This document shows, one piece after another, positions 24,207-35,747 of a DNA stretch of 64,000 nt (within the stretch, counting starts at the first letter, position 1; each line of letters starts with the position of its first letter). Source of the DNA: Chrysaora quinquecirrha (lineage: Eukaryota; Cnidaria; Scyphozoa; Semaeostomeae; Pelagiidae); NCBI GenBank assembly GCA_014526335.1, contig JACTAT010000016.1:4797478-4861477 (forward strand), written 5' to 3'. The position numbers and the translations under genes are program-made. A model generated the notes under the pieces. It worked only from the letters and a program-made list of their open reading frames with translations, was not told the origin of the DNA and searched no databases.

Positions 24207-24682
24207 TGAGTCCCAGTTATCGCTCATCAGACCGAGACTAATACCAAACCGAGGTCGTTCAAACTGGGACTCATAATATTACAGTATTTTTTCTGGACTG
24301 GCCCGCGCCAAAAAGTTGGCGCGCATTGAAACGAGGCTGGTTCATTGTATCCTCACAACATACGAGCCTTTTCGGCAGCCGTTTTAGTACTAAATCATGC
24401 AAAAAGTTTTGAACGAATATCAAATAAGCTGGGTTGGTAAGAGCTTTCTGCAAAACAAATAGTAAGTTAAATTTTAAGACATAGAAACATTGTTTTTCAT
24501 GGCGTTTTAGACCCAGCAGATTTAGGCCATTGCAACCACTTACCATTGACATCACTGTAACCATGCTAATATGAGAACGAGGCAGAAAACGTAAGTCCAG
24601 AAAGATAACCGTTCGATTATGAGTCGTAGTTTGAGCGTCCTAGCATTCAAACATTCGTTTCGATATCGATAACTACGACTCA
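24207..24682. repeat. Two 12-bp-arm hairpins with similar arms
   Basis: Arms TGAGTCCCAGTT (24207-24218) and AACTGGGACTCA (24262-24273) form one hairpin; TGAGTCGTAGTT (24620-24631) and AACTACGACTCA (24671-24682) form the other. Between them TTTTTCTGGACT (about 24288) and AGTCCAGAAAG (about 24594) are also inverted. The whole may be a degraded fold-back element; function unknown. Confidence 0.45.
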
Positions 24683-25439
24683 GGTAATCAGTCTATCATG
24701 AGCTCGTCATTTCTCAATTTACTGCGCCATTTTGGCCTCAGTCCCATACAAAAAGTTTTACTTTCTTGAAGCTAAAGACCTAAGGGTGGTAGAGTAGATG
24801 CTTATTCAGCAGCAATGATGTTGTTTTTTCATATGGTCATACTAACATCTGAATTTAGTTAAGGTAGTAGCTGTCAGAACGAATTATCCATTTGGGGGGA
24901 ATAAATTATTAAAAATCGCACGTACCCCCCAGACACAAATTTTTCAATGAATTTATGCTATTGACACCGATGTCTAATTATCCTGAAAGTTTTCAAAAAA
25001 ATTAATAAATATTGCTAAGTGTAATTTGTCTATGATATCAAGACCTTTTGAACTACTTTGGAGTTAGATAACTACAAAATACCGCTCTTCTGACGAAAAA
25101 GCCATTTTTTCCAAAAACCTCGAAAAACCTGTTGCCTCGAAAACTTGTCACGTGACTCATAAAAATCCAAAGGCATATTTAGAATCTCCCCGAGGTCTTG
25201 ATACTTTGTAGCAAGTTTGATTACTGTAGCTGTAACATGTACTGAGAAAATTGGGGACCCCCATACAAAATCAACTAAAAAATACTCCATGTGAAGTAGG
25301 GTTAAGACAGCACAACAAACTACTGAACTGCCTTACATGTTTGGGCAACGAAAGCAGACATACACGAAACGAAATACGAAAAGCATCTAACATTAAGTGA
25401 CAAGACAGCCTTGGCACTACCAAAAACTGGCACTACCTG

Positions 25440-25900
25440 TTGTCTCAATGGCACCTACCTGTGTTCTCCGGGGTATCTACAAGTGCACCTCCAGACGCGA
25501 CTCCAATAACAGCCAACACATACAAAATGGGGCATATACTGTAACATTTACTAACTCTACTGATACATTTGAAATGTAACTCTTCTAATGTCGTCTATCC
25601 ATTACAGTGTCAAAAATGCATACAGGACAATAAGTCCGTCTGACAGTACGTTGGACAAACATGTTGATGAGTACATGACAGACGTAACAAACACAGACGT
25701 GACATTATACATAAGAGAAATGACAAATCTGGCGTTGCCGAACTAATAAAGTCTGGCCGCTCGCTACAAGACTTGGAAATATTGTCACTGCCACAGACGC
25801 GAGACAGAAACGAGAGTGCAAGACCTAGCAAATACACTCTTCCCCATCTGTACGAACCAGGTCCACAGACCTCTAACCCTCTACTCTCATATATAATCTT
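25440..25900 (+). mobile_element. Penelope-like element fragment, GIY-YIG endonuclease
   Basis: Conceptual + strand translation gives the Cys-rich lead-in (KCTSRRDSNNSQHI, then FTNSTDTFEM). After a shift comes NSSNVVYPLQCQKC, then QYVGQT, an Arg/His-rich helix (DRRNKHRRD) and SLQDLEILSL, in the order of the GIY-YIG nuclease of Penelope-like elements. Three in-frame stops and a frameshift show decay. It is immediately followed, in the opposite orientation, by the DIRS fragment. Confidence 0.65.
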
Positions 25901-25938
25901 ACTACTCACTACTCCCTCTTTCCCTTTCGTTTATTATT

Positions 25939-27245
25939 CTAACATTCTCCCCAGGGAACCCGAAGGGCGGGAGGGGAAACGGCGCATAGAGTTGCGTTGT
26001 CGTGATTTATGGGGAAAGAGTTGTGCTGCATAGATATAAGTGTTAGCTTGCGTAGAAGTTGCATGATCTTCGGGCACTTAGAGCGCTTTGTATTTATAAC
26101 ATGCACCACAGCCACGTTATCGCAGTTAAGGATAACCCTTTTACGTGGCCACAAATGCCCCCAAATCGCGCAAGCGACCACAATTGCAAACAGTTCCTGC
26201 CAAGTTATGCTAATACCCTCGCTGCCTAAAGTTTGATGCGCCCGCCAAGGCCCCTGGAACCACTGAGTTTGACATATACCCCCATATCCATTAGCCCCAG
26301 AAGCGTCTGTGTATAGTTGGAGGGCGTCGGAGCTTTCCCAGGTAGTGTTTAAAAAGAAGCTGGTCCTATTCCAACTGTCCACAAAGATCTTCCACATTTC
26401 GATGTCCTTAAAAAACTCCCCGTTAAGCCTCATATGATGATGGGGTTGGGATACGCCCACAGTAAGATTAATAATACGTTGGAGGAACACACGGCCGGGG
26501 CTATTACCTTGCAGACAAAGTTAAGATAGCCAATGAGTGACTGTAACTGCTGAAGTTTAGCTGAGCGTTTGGATGACCATAGCGCTAGTTCTAGTTTTAG
26601 GCGGGCAACCTTATCTTCGGGCAAGCGTGCTTGCATTGTATTGGAATCAAGAATAATACCGAGGAATTCTAATTCTGTAGCGGGACCCTGTGTCTTATTG
26701 GGCGCAAGAGGAATTCTAAGCTTTTTGAAAGCTAAAAGCATACTAGACAGACTTAACTGACAGTTTGAAAGTGAGTTTTGAGATGCGCTTTTGGGTTCGA
26801 TGATGAGAAAGTCGTCAAGCAGATGCGTAACGAACGATATGCCGCATTTGTTAACTAGGATCCATTCCAAGGCTTCAGAAAGTTGATTAAAAAGAAAGGG
26901 GGCACTACGTAGGCCAAAAGGCAGCACCTTGTCATAGTAATATTTGCCTTCCCATTTCATGCCTAATAGTTCCCAGTCCTCTGGGTGTACCGGAAATTGC
27001 CTGAAAGCAGATTCGATGTCAGTTTTGGCCATTTGGCAGTCCCTCCCAAGAGCAATAATAGCGGATATGGCATCGTCGATTGTAACATAACTCATAGAAT
27101 AGGAATCCTTATCGATATTTGAGTTTATTGAACTGCCCGACCGTAGATAGGATAAATGAAATATAGTGCGGTACTTGTCCGAATTCTTTTTAGGGACAAG
27201 CCCTATAGGTGACACCTGAAATTTAGGAAAAGGGTGGTGACTCAA
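25939..27245 (-). pseudogene. DIRS reverse transcriptase and RNase H, one frameshift
   Basis: RT motifs: SPIGLVPKKN at the start, KTDIESAFRQFPVHPED (motif A), LPFGLRSAPFLFN (motif B) and THLLDDFLII (motif C, residue 142). Near 26495 a one-base loss moves the frame. RNase H then follows with LYTDASGANGYGG, WQELFAIVVA and LNCDNVAVVHVIN, supplying D-E-D. It is cut off shortly after, at about 25990. The catalytic residues are intact, so decay is through the frameshift and truncation. Confidence 0.8.
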
Positions 27246-27279
27246 TGGGACCCGCCGTACGCCCTAATTTCACCTCGCC

Positions 27280-28000
27280 CTAATTTCGCCCTAATTGGCT
27301 GGGAACGCCCCGATTGAAGTTGCGGCATATTCCGTCCCTTCTAGCCCCAACTCCCTCGTTAAGAATAAAGGGTCCATTGTTAAAAAGAGCATAATCTTTC
27401 ATTAACTGTGTTTGATTTACAGTAAATACGCGCATCCACAGCTGCTGATCTATGAGCCCGCACGAAAGGGATTTATCATTAGCGGCCTTGTATCTAAATT
27501 TATAATAATACAGCAGCCAAGCTAGGGAACTGTGGTATTTTGCAGCATAGCGAATAATATCTAAATATTCTACAAGTTCCCGAGCACGTGCTGGGAACTT
27601 ATCAACAACGAGTTTCATATAGACAAGAAAAGCGGTAGTCCAGTCGTTCACGTCCTGGATCTTTTTGGGAGAACCACGCTTCGTCAGCTTCAATTCTGAA
27701 TTCGGTCCAATTACCACAGCCAAGTTTCCATCATTCTCATTGGCCTTAATGTGGTGCAAGTTTTCAGGCAAAAGTTTAGAGAGATAAAAAAACTCACCAT
27801 TTTGGATGGATTTAACATAGGCCGGGGGTATCTCTGGTGTAAAGCCGCCGTCGACGGCTGAGACTGCTTGATTTTGAGCAACTTGTCCAGGAACAGATTC
27901 CATCCCCATTCTTTCCAAGTGCGCCAACGATGATGATGTTGCACTTTGTCCCAAGGCCAAGTCCACGGCGGTTTTGGCAGCCTGGCTTGCCACTTTTTCT
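27280..28000 (-). pseudogene. DIRS gag-like ORF, C-terminally truncated
   Basis: About 240 residues. A helical capsid-like part (VNDWTTAFLVYMKLVVDKFP, then YLDIIRYAAKYHSSLAWLLY) is followed by GICRNFNRG, which looks like the first half of a zinc knuckle. The expected second half and the gag-RT linker are absent: the frame ends at 27280 and RT begins about 35 bases further. The first ~10 residues may be read from flanking intron sequence. Confidence 0.6.
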
Positions 28001-28009
28001 TGCGATCTT

Positions 28010-29500
28010 TCGTTTGAAATTTTATGCAAAGAGTAATCTTCATATAACTGCTTAATTGCATTGAGAGATGCTTTTTATTCAACCAGTGTTAGAAGTATGA
28101 GCCTGAGATGCAATTTAAATTAGTCAATGTAATTAGTTAGGGGAGCAGCGATTTGGCATCTAAGGGTATTGTTCATTCTGTCTATTACACATGATGTTTT
28201 TATCATGACATTTTCATTTACTTTCTCTTGATAAAATTCTCTTAAAGGCTCTACCTAGTTCCATAGGTTAGCTTTTCAGTTAAAGCGTTATTATAATTTT
28301 CTCGCAAAACTACTGATCATCTTAAATCATTATGAGAAGACCAATCTTATATCAAACACCAATAACTTTTTTGCGCAATAATTCATAGACATTGTCATGT
28401 ACAACTACATTTCTTGCAAAAATATCTGGAACACCTAGTTGTTTGTAGTTTAACCTTAAGAAAACCCGACTCCAATATAACATAATGTAAATGGCGTACA
28501 AATCCCCCTCCCCTGACTTGCAACTAACAATATCAATTTCACCACCAATGAGTTTGGGGAATGGAGTATGCAACCTTAGGGTGGTAATTTCGAGTAAAAT
28601 TCCAGCCTTTCTGGCTAGAATTTTAGCTTATGTTGGTTTCATTCAGTATGGAACTTTGTCCGGGAATATATTTACATTCGAAATTCCTTGCCGAATATGA
28701 TACAGTCTTGGCATATTTGGAGTATATAATACACACACGTAATCGGATTCAAAGGGGCAATACCTCGCCAGTTATAGCCCTTTTCACTCTTTTTAAGAAA
28801 TGCCCTTCGGATTATTAATTAGCATTTTCCTGTTGATTTCTTTCATTGTCATTTTCCTGTTGATTCTGGATTCTGGCATTATGGTCAAGGCTCTTGTTGG
28901 CAATTCTGTTGTTTTTAATTGTTTCTAATGTAAACCATATGAGTTTTTGATCAACAAAGCTTGTAATTACTTTTGCCTTAACTAAATATTTGTCCGGCTA
29001 CATTGCTTATTATAAGCAACAGATTGTCTTCTAATAAATTTTTCTTAATATATTTTAATACAAGGATCATAAGAAGCAACCTAATTCTGTTTTTCCTTTT
29101 TTTTACAGGATTGCCACTTTATGGCAAGTCTGCTTTCCTATTTAATTTTAGTGAATGATACTTATACGAAAAAGTATAGAACAAGTTTTGCAACCTTTTT
29201 TATACCTTTTCTGCGTAAGGTAACTTGCTGCATGAATTCATTCTTCGGAGCAGCGAAATATTGTCCAGGTGAAGGATTGAGACATGACTGTTGAACTTCA
29301 TGTTCGTATTGTTGGTACCTCCTTTCCGTAAGAACATAAAAGTATGCGTACCGAGCGTATCAATAATATGACCGATATATCAGTAATTGATATTTGCATT
29401 GGTACTGTTGGTACTCATATTTCATATTGATATATCCTATTTTTATTATTAGTATTGCTTGCACTCCTATTTTTTTATTACATCAGTTTTGCTTAGCCCT
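28010..29500 (+). repeat. Intronic duplication unit U2 (contains the 15-bp exon)
   Basis: Matches U1 and, in its 28705-28860 part, 41463-41610 (TTTGGAGTATAT...ACACACACGT.ATCGGATT). Order is preserved around the micro-exon. Confidence 0.65.
29109..29123 (+). CDS. 15-bp micro-exon with GC donor (peptide GLPLY)
   Basis: Acceptor TTTTCCTTTTTTTTACAG; the exon ends TTTATG and is followed by GCAAGT, a GC-AG type donor that otherwise matches consensus. In phase 1 it encodes GLPLY and leaves one G, so it is again symmetric 1-1. The element AGAAGCAACCTAATTCTG lies at about 29074-29091. Its position in a duplicate of the 15.2-kb unit supports it as an exon. Confidence 0.45.
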
Positions 29501-30840
29501 GTTCACACTGGGATTTTTTAGACTGGTAAGTACGGGTGGGACGGGGGAGGTATTTCGAAAATGGTAAAAGCTAGCTAGATGAAACTCCCCACAGTATCTC
29601 GAAAACGAGAAAGGCTAGCTAGATGAAACTTGAGACAAAGCTAAAGGGCGCTAAGAATAACCTACAAAGGGCAAGTTCAATTCTAAAAGTAGAATGTGAC
29701 GTCATAAAACGTCATAAAGTCAGAAAATGTAATATTTCATATGTTTGCTCTTTTTAAATTTATGTCTGCGTGGTGAATGTATTTCTTCTGTTTGACTTTA
29801 TGAAGAATGTTGATTTCAAGCTTTACAAAATTATAGAAAATGCAAATGAAAATCAATAAAAATGTAAAGCTACAAAAAAACAAAAAATTAGATATCTTTA
29901 ACAAAAAATGACCTCATCCAAAATGACGTCATACTATTGACATAACTATTACACCAGAGCTATTATCAATTCCATCGTTCGCCTGTATGGTAAAAATGCC
30001 TATTCTGACGTTTCTTGATACTTTTGAGCGTTTTGATTTACTTTTGAACATCATTTCTACTGTAAAAGACCATGTGCCAAGTTCCTGTTTTCCAAAAAGT
30101 TAATGTCATGGCAACAAGACGTTAACAATGCAAACAATAACAAGCGATGCGCTAATAACTTTTCGTAATTATCAATAAGGATCAGGGTTATAAAACATGT
30201 CATTTTTTGATGATATTTGAAATTCTGATAGGGGCCTTTTATCCCCCCCCCCAGTTAGAATATGGTTAAGAATCCTGTTTGAAGAATGAAAAGTATAACC
30301 ATGATTTTATAACAGCATAAAAACGGTAAAGATAAAAGGAATTACACTGGATTATCAGTTGTCGATTTCGACTAGATCCTTCCTAGATTTCGACTAGACC
30401 TATATCCTTGTTTCATCTCCGCGTTTTGGCATCTGTCTACATCAAAGTCAAAAGGCCGGCTCTGTGTAGACAGAAAGAGTTCGTCTCTCACTTGCACACT
30501 TCAATTAATTTCCTATTGGACATCTCGCTGTTGACATCCCGAAAGATGATTGGTGTTTTAAAAAGCAATGCCAATTCGGCTTCTCTTTCTGATGAGTGCA
30601 TTTGGAGCCACATCTGGCTAAAAGTTTCGCCTTCATTTATTTTTTTGGTCTGTTTCTGACGTTCATTCTCTGAGGCGTTTCAGACGAAAAAAACTCTTTT
30701 AAGTATGCCAGAAAATGTTTTCGCTGTTTTTGGTAACATTGAGAAAGTCCTCTTGGTAATTTTCTCATTTCAACAATTGCGCAGGTTCAATTGCCGTTGC
30801 TTATTTTTCCTGTGAATATCTTGATGCAACACTGTTCTTA
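29500..30840. other. Intron sequence, nothing recognised
   Basis: No supported gene. AT-rich with two TGACGTCA palindromes (about 29697 and 29924) and a poly-C run near 30244. Confidence 0.35.
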
Positions 30841-31700
30841 ACATGGCTTGCGTATGCAATGTCATTCGGGCACTAATGTCTATACCACAGAATAAAGGGT
30901 TAGGGGTTACACCTATTCTGTGTCGATATTTTCCTCTGCTTTTCATTACATCTTCTGCACTTACAGCTATCAGTGTTTATTTTGCTTTCTCAATTAGACA
31001 ATTTGACAACTCGTCGCTTTCTTTGTCCAAATGTTAAATGCTGTGCTATTATATTTTCCCCCTTCTTTTCAAATCCTTTTTGTCTTCTTCTTTTAGCTAT
31101 TCGGTAATTTTTTTGGAAAAAGTTCTATTTTTGCAGAGTCAACACTATTATACGTTCTTACTTATCTGCACCCACAACTTCGAACCAACTGGTCTCTGTT
31201 GATCTGAGTATGTCGATAAAGAGGAGGAAACTTAACAAAATTAAAGTTATCCCTCTTCTGTAAATTTACATTTTTATTGATTCAGTTTCACGAGAAATGA
31301 ATTCATTCTTGTAAAGTCTTTTATCCTGCCAATCTTGATTTCCTTAATACTACATATTCTTCTTACACTGGACTTTCTCTTCTTTATCTTTGCTCTATTT
31401 TCCTTGTGCAACTGACTTGTCTCCCATGAGTTGTTATTTTCATGATGTGGGATTTAATGCCTTTTTCTTGTAATTTTTCTTCGGAAATCTTGCATAAAGA
31501 TTAAACTAGATATTGCTGCAGAGTAGGCTTAGAAGAAGCATTTTATTCAGCCGATGACAAAATGTGGCCATGAATCTTCATACCTAGCTATGTGATGTGA
31601 TGCTAATTATTGCATTTACAGGGTGAATTAGTCCTGACTATCATGTGACATGTTAATCTAATGATATAGTTTGGAATCTGGAGTCAAATTGCAAATATTC
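30840..31700 (+). repeat. Intronic duplication unit U3 pieces
   Basis: 30850-31140 matches 13360-13600. 31370-31560 matches the recurrent block seen at 42000-42170, 46965-47150, 52635-52800 and 62680-62820 (CTTTTTCTTG, then GGAAATCTT, then AGCTTTTATT). It links this intron to the same unit family. Confidence 0.6.
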
Positions 31701-32737
31701 AGCAGGAGCTTATTTTCCATCTAATCTTAACAAACATTCGTATATCATCGGCTTCAAAGAAAACATTATTGCTATTGAATGGTCCATTTTTGTTTTTTTT
31801 TTTAAACGACATTTCCGACTTGACCTGTTATTGTTCTTCTATGTCACTTTCCGACACATTTTCGAACTCATATCCTCACTAATCTCGTTCATGAGGAATA
31901 TTTGTAGGCCCTTGTTTGGATAGAGGTGTCTGAACATTTGAAAACTTGGGCAAGTGCTCATCATCTACTACATCGCGATCAGCTTTTTCTTTGCTTTGCA
32001 CAAGTCTTTCAATGCTGTTACTGACAAATTTTCTTAATGATACCGCCAATTTACATTTTAACGTTAATTCTTTACATACTCTCCTGCTGTATATGCTTCT
32101 GAACATGCATGTGAGAAATGTGTATTATTAGAGATACGATTCTCTTCTGTTTTTGTAAACACTATGGTTCTCTTATGTTCGTTCTTGCGTTCTCTTCTGG
32201 TCCACATTTTGTTTGCCCAAAAATGGAAAGGAATGTACTCCAAAAACCAACCTGTTGTATTGTATTGTAAATCTCTCTAATTTCAACTGCAAATCTCTCC
32301 ACGAGAACTTTAAAACTTCCTATCCTATAATAGGCCTATTTATAGGTATAGTTCTGCATTGTCAAAAACATATGCCTCCGGATATTTTCAACAACCGAGC
32401 AGCGCATCATATACGGCTGTTTGCAAGACTGGGCTTTTGTACATTCATTGCTGTCACTCAAGTTGTTACCATCCCAAATTTGTGTCTCATACTTTAGTAA
32501 CATCCACCTATTAATTGTTTACGAGTCATTCAACTCAGCCCAAATTTGTTACTGTTACTCTTAAATATAACTTGACTCCATTTCTAAACTGATATTCATT
32601 TGAGGTTTTTATCTTTCATGTTTTAATGTAAATTGTTAAGGCTGGGTCTTTGGAGGCAGAAGCCCTCACGGTCATTGAAACCGACTGTAGGCTCACTTCT
32701 GCATTGTCTGACTTTGTACAGGGCCAAGTTGACTGTA

Positions 32738-32985
32738 TTGGTTGGCCAACTAGGTGTTGTACTAAGTGGATGAAAAAAAGAATGAAATAACCGTTGAGAT
32801 AAACTTGATAAAGAAGACGACTTTTTTAATCAGCGAAGCATTTTTACTATATATTTTTATTATTTATTTTTATTCATTATTATAAACATTTTCAATCAGA
32901 ACATTATTTTTCATCTGTCATCAATCATGTTCAATTGCAATTACATTTTTGAAGTGAATTTTGCCAAATTATGTTTTTCTTTTCT
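32738..32985 (+). repeat. Copy 1 of a shared ~250-bp module (LINE/SINE tail-like)
   Basis: Begins TTGGTTGGCCAACTAGGTG and is about 90% similar to 37961-38205. The preceding GGAGGCAGAAGCCCTCACGG stretch (about 32650) is found only here. It looks like the 3' end of a dispersed retroelement. Confidence 0.6.
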
Positions 32986-32999
32986 GCTACTGCACGAAT

Positions 33000-34700
33000 C
33001 AAAGGGAATTTGTAAGACTAAGAGCAGAAACTAAACAATATGGGTGAGTAAACCAGTACACCCTTTCTTGCGGTTAAAGGAAATACGGAGAGTGTTAAGA
33101 TTACTGCTGTCATCTAAAAACGCAAGTTTTTTATCGTTATTAAATTCATATTATTATGCAAGGAGTGATGACGATATAAAAAAAGAACACATCCTCTCAA
33201 CTACTAAATTATGCAAAAGGTATCATCATCACATCTTAACGTGTTATTGCAACTGAAAATTGATAACCAATCGAAACATGTTTTGCCGTTTATAATAAGT
33301 TGTTTTCTTTATCAAGTTTATTTACATGTCTTTGCTGGTTCTTTTTGATTCGTCAAACATTCTTTATCCAATTTTATTTTTTCTTTCCTGGTATGTTTTT
33401 TCTCCTTTTTCTTCCTTTCCGTCTCGAGCAAGCGATGTGTATGCTGGAATGTGGATTCTTTCATCGTCTCCTAACGCAGCTGGTCACTAGCCTAGCGTAG
33501 GATTTCCTCTTCAAGAACAGTATGTCCAAGTAATTTCGGTTTTGCCCTCGGGCGCCTTGTACCTAACCTCTTTTGCTCACTAGTACATAATCTAAATCAT
33601 GTTGTCAAATCTTTTATTACCATCGTCAGAGTTTCATCTAATAATTTTTTACTACTTATGCTTCTTGTTTCTTACTCCTTAGCTACGCCGTCACAATAGA
33701 TTTTATCTTTAAACCTCTTCTTTGTGTTTTGTTTCCTGCTCTCTTGATTGCTTCACTATTTAAAATGGTTCCTCCACATCCTACCACCCCAAAGATAATG
33801 AAGCCTTACATGTACAGTCACAAAACCATCTCTCAACATGCAAGTTTTTTATTGCAATTTTGTTCCTTCTTATTTCTTTGAATTATTCTTTTTATTGTAT
33901 CTGGATTTCTATTCTTCTTTTTTGACCCCCAGTTTGTTTGCCACAGTCTTCTTTATTTTGCCGTTGTTTTTCCCCACTTTCATGGTTAAATCGCAAAACC
34001 TGTGGGACTGCAAGGGCATTACTTTATTTATAGCCATGTAGATAGAACAAATAACAATCGTATCTGTGAGTATTAAAGCGCCTGCGACCACAGGTCCCAG
34101 CAGTCACAACTTTTCTACTTTAGGTTTCAAAATCAAGCTATCTAGTTCAAAGATGATCAGTTTTCCTTTTTGTTTTCAGAAATTGATAGATTTAATCGTC
34201 CTGCAATTAATAATGTTAACACTGAAAAATGTACTTAAGTTTTTTCAGGCGATTGAATGCTTCCTTGAGATCATTGACCTTGGTCTCGCTACACTCTGCT
34301 GCTGTTGCTTCCTGGTCAGGCTGTTTCTTTGCTTCCATTATGAACCCGTTTTGAATCGTCACCGATATAGCTATGTATTTTTATCGAAGGGCCGTCTCTC
34401 AAAAAATGTTAGATTCTCAATTTTTTAGTTGAAGAAACATTTGTATTCTCAAGAAAGTGGCCGGTCAGCATACGAGCCTTTGTTGCATTAGCTAGGAACC
34501 CAATTTACTGTTGGTGATTCCGATATGCGAAGCAAACTTCGGCCGGTACACCTTGCAACGACAACGGGAATGGTCGACTGCAAGATCAAATATTCAAAAA
34601 CTCATAAACTCAACAAAAAATGAATAGAGGGGTAGGGATGGAGGGGAAATTGCATGAGCCAAGACAACTTTGCTTATCGGTGGTTGAATTCAAATGAAAC
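33000..34700. other. Intron sequence, nothing recognised
   Basis: T-rich, no splice-bounded exon and no recognisable protein similarity in any frame. Confidence 0.35.
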
Positions 34701-35208
34701 TCTCTTCGAGAGAACACCGCTAAATACATGCAGGGATTTCCTGGAGATCAGCCAGATTCCATAGGGATTTCTAGATAGATAGACTTCTATACAGGAAACC
34801 TCAAAGGTCTTTAAGGCGAGCGGCACGTTAAGGGTTACACAAGTATAGCTTTACTCGTCCTCTGACGTCCATTGACCTGGAAGGCAGTCAGCATAATGCT
34901 TATACCGACGACAAGTTATGACGGAAGTAACAGAGCATTTAAGAAGCTTCTATCGATTCAAACTTAACATGGACCTACTTTCTTATCATGACCATATTAG
35001 TTTCTTTCGCCACTAACGTTGCTTAAATTAAAATTTACCCATCATAAAAGATAATGTGAAGACTTGAACCCTGTATATAGATATTGCAATAAAAAGCCAG
35101 CTTGCTATATTTAAGACAGTGATCTTCTATCAACCATTTTCTTAATCTTTCTTAATAGCTTAAATATCATAAGCAACAATATAATCCTGTTTATTTTCCT
35201 TCTTTTAG

Positions 35209-35229
35209 AACCAGAAGCATGGCTTTTAG
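35209..35229 (+). CDS. 21-bp micro-exon (peptide EPEAWLL)
   Basis: Acceptor TTATTTTCCTTCTTTTAG; donor TTAG|GTAAGTT. In phase 1 it encodes EPEAWLL with one G left over (symmetric 1-1). An ATAAGCAACAATATAATCCTG element 20-40 bases upstream is a diverged form of that preceding the other micro-exons. Confidence 0.5.
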   Translation, partial: NQKHGF

Positions 35230-35470
35230 GTAAGTTAAATTTCTAAAGAAATTTGTTGTATGTTTGTAGCATACAAGGGCATAAAACGAATTTTCCGACC
35301 AATTTCCGGACTGTTTTTGCCTGTGCATCATCATCACTTTCCATAGCCAAGTGGCCGTAGGTGCAGATGCACTATTGTTTATTTCACAAGATCCTTCCAG
35401 ATGTTTCTGTCGCTTTTTCGCATCGTAGATAGTCATGGTCATCCAGTTGGAGATATTTAAAAGCCAGAAT

Positions 35471-35747
35471 CTTGAACAAAATATATTGGAACGGCCTAAA
35501 TAGTTTTGCTATTATCTATTGATTCCCCTTCTCCCCGTTACAATGTTGTTTCGAACAAACGTTGTCTTGCTCTACTACCAACATTGTTTCGGGGTAAAAG
35601 GGAAGAATTGGAGTTATGGAAGTAGAAAATCAATGGAATAGGCCATATTCCTCGGAAAGAAGGCCTTGCTCGAAATATTTTGGGAGAACAAGGAATCAGT
35701 GCATAATAGCAAAACTATTTAGGCCATTCCAATTTATTTTGTCCAAT
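35471..35747. mobile_element. Foldback MITE with ~43-bp inverted ends
   Basis: Left arm 35472-35514 and right arm 35703-35746 are inverted copies with few mismatches (shared core ATAATAGCAAAACTATTT). An inner inverted pair (35520-35550 / 35577-35608) nests inside it, so the element folds almost fully. No transposase. Confidence 0.75.

Larger units (their letters stand above)
25939..28000 (-). mobile_element. DIRS-type retrotransposon fragment (gag-like, RT, RNase H)
   Basis: On the - strand: gag-like ORF 28029-27280, RT 27245-26430 and RNase H 26490-25939. No tyrosine recombinase, methylase-like domain or split inverted repeats are seen, so both ends are truncated. Intronic unit sequence (CTTTTTCTTGCGATC...) resumes at about 27995 on the right, so the element sits inside an intronic duplication unit. 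Confidence 0.8.
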
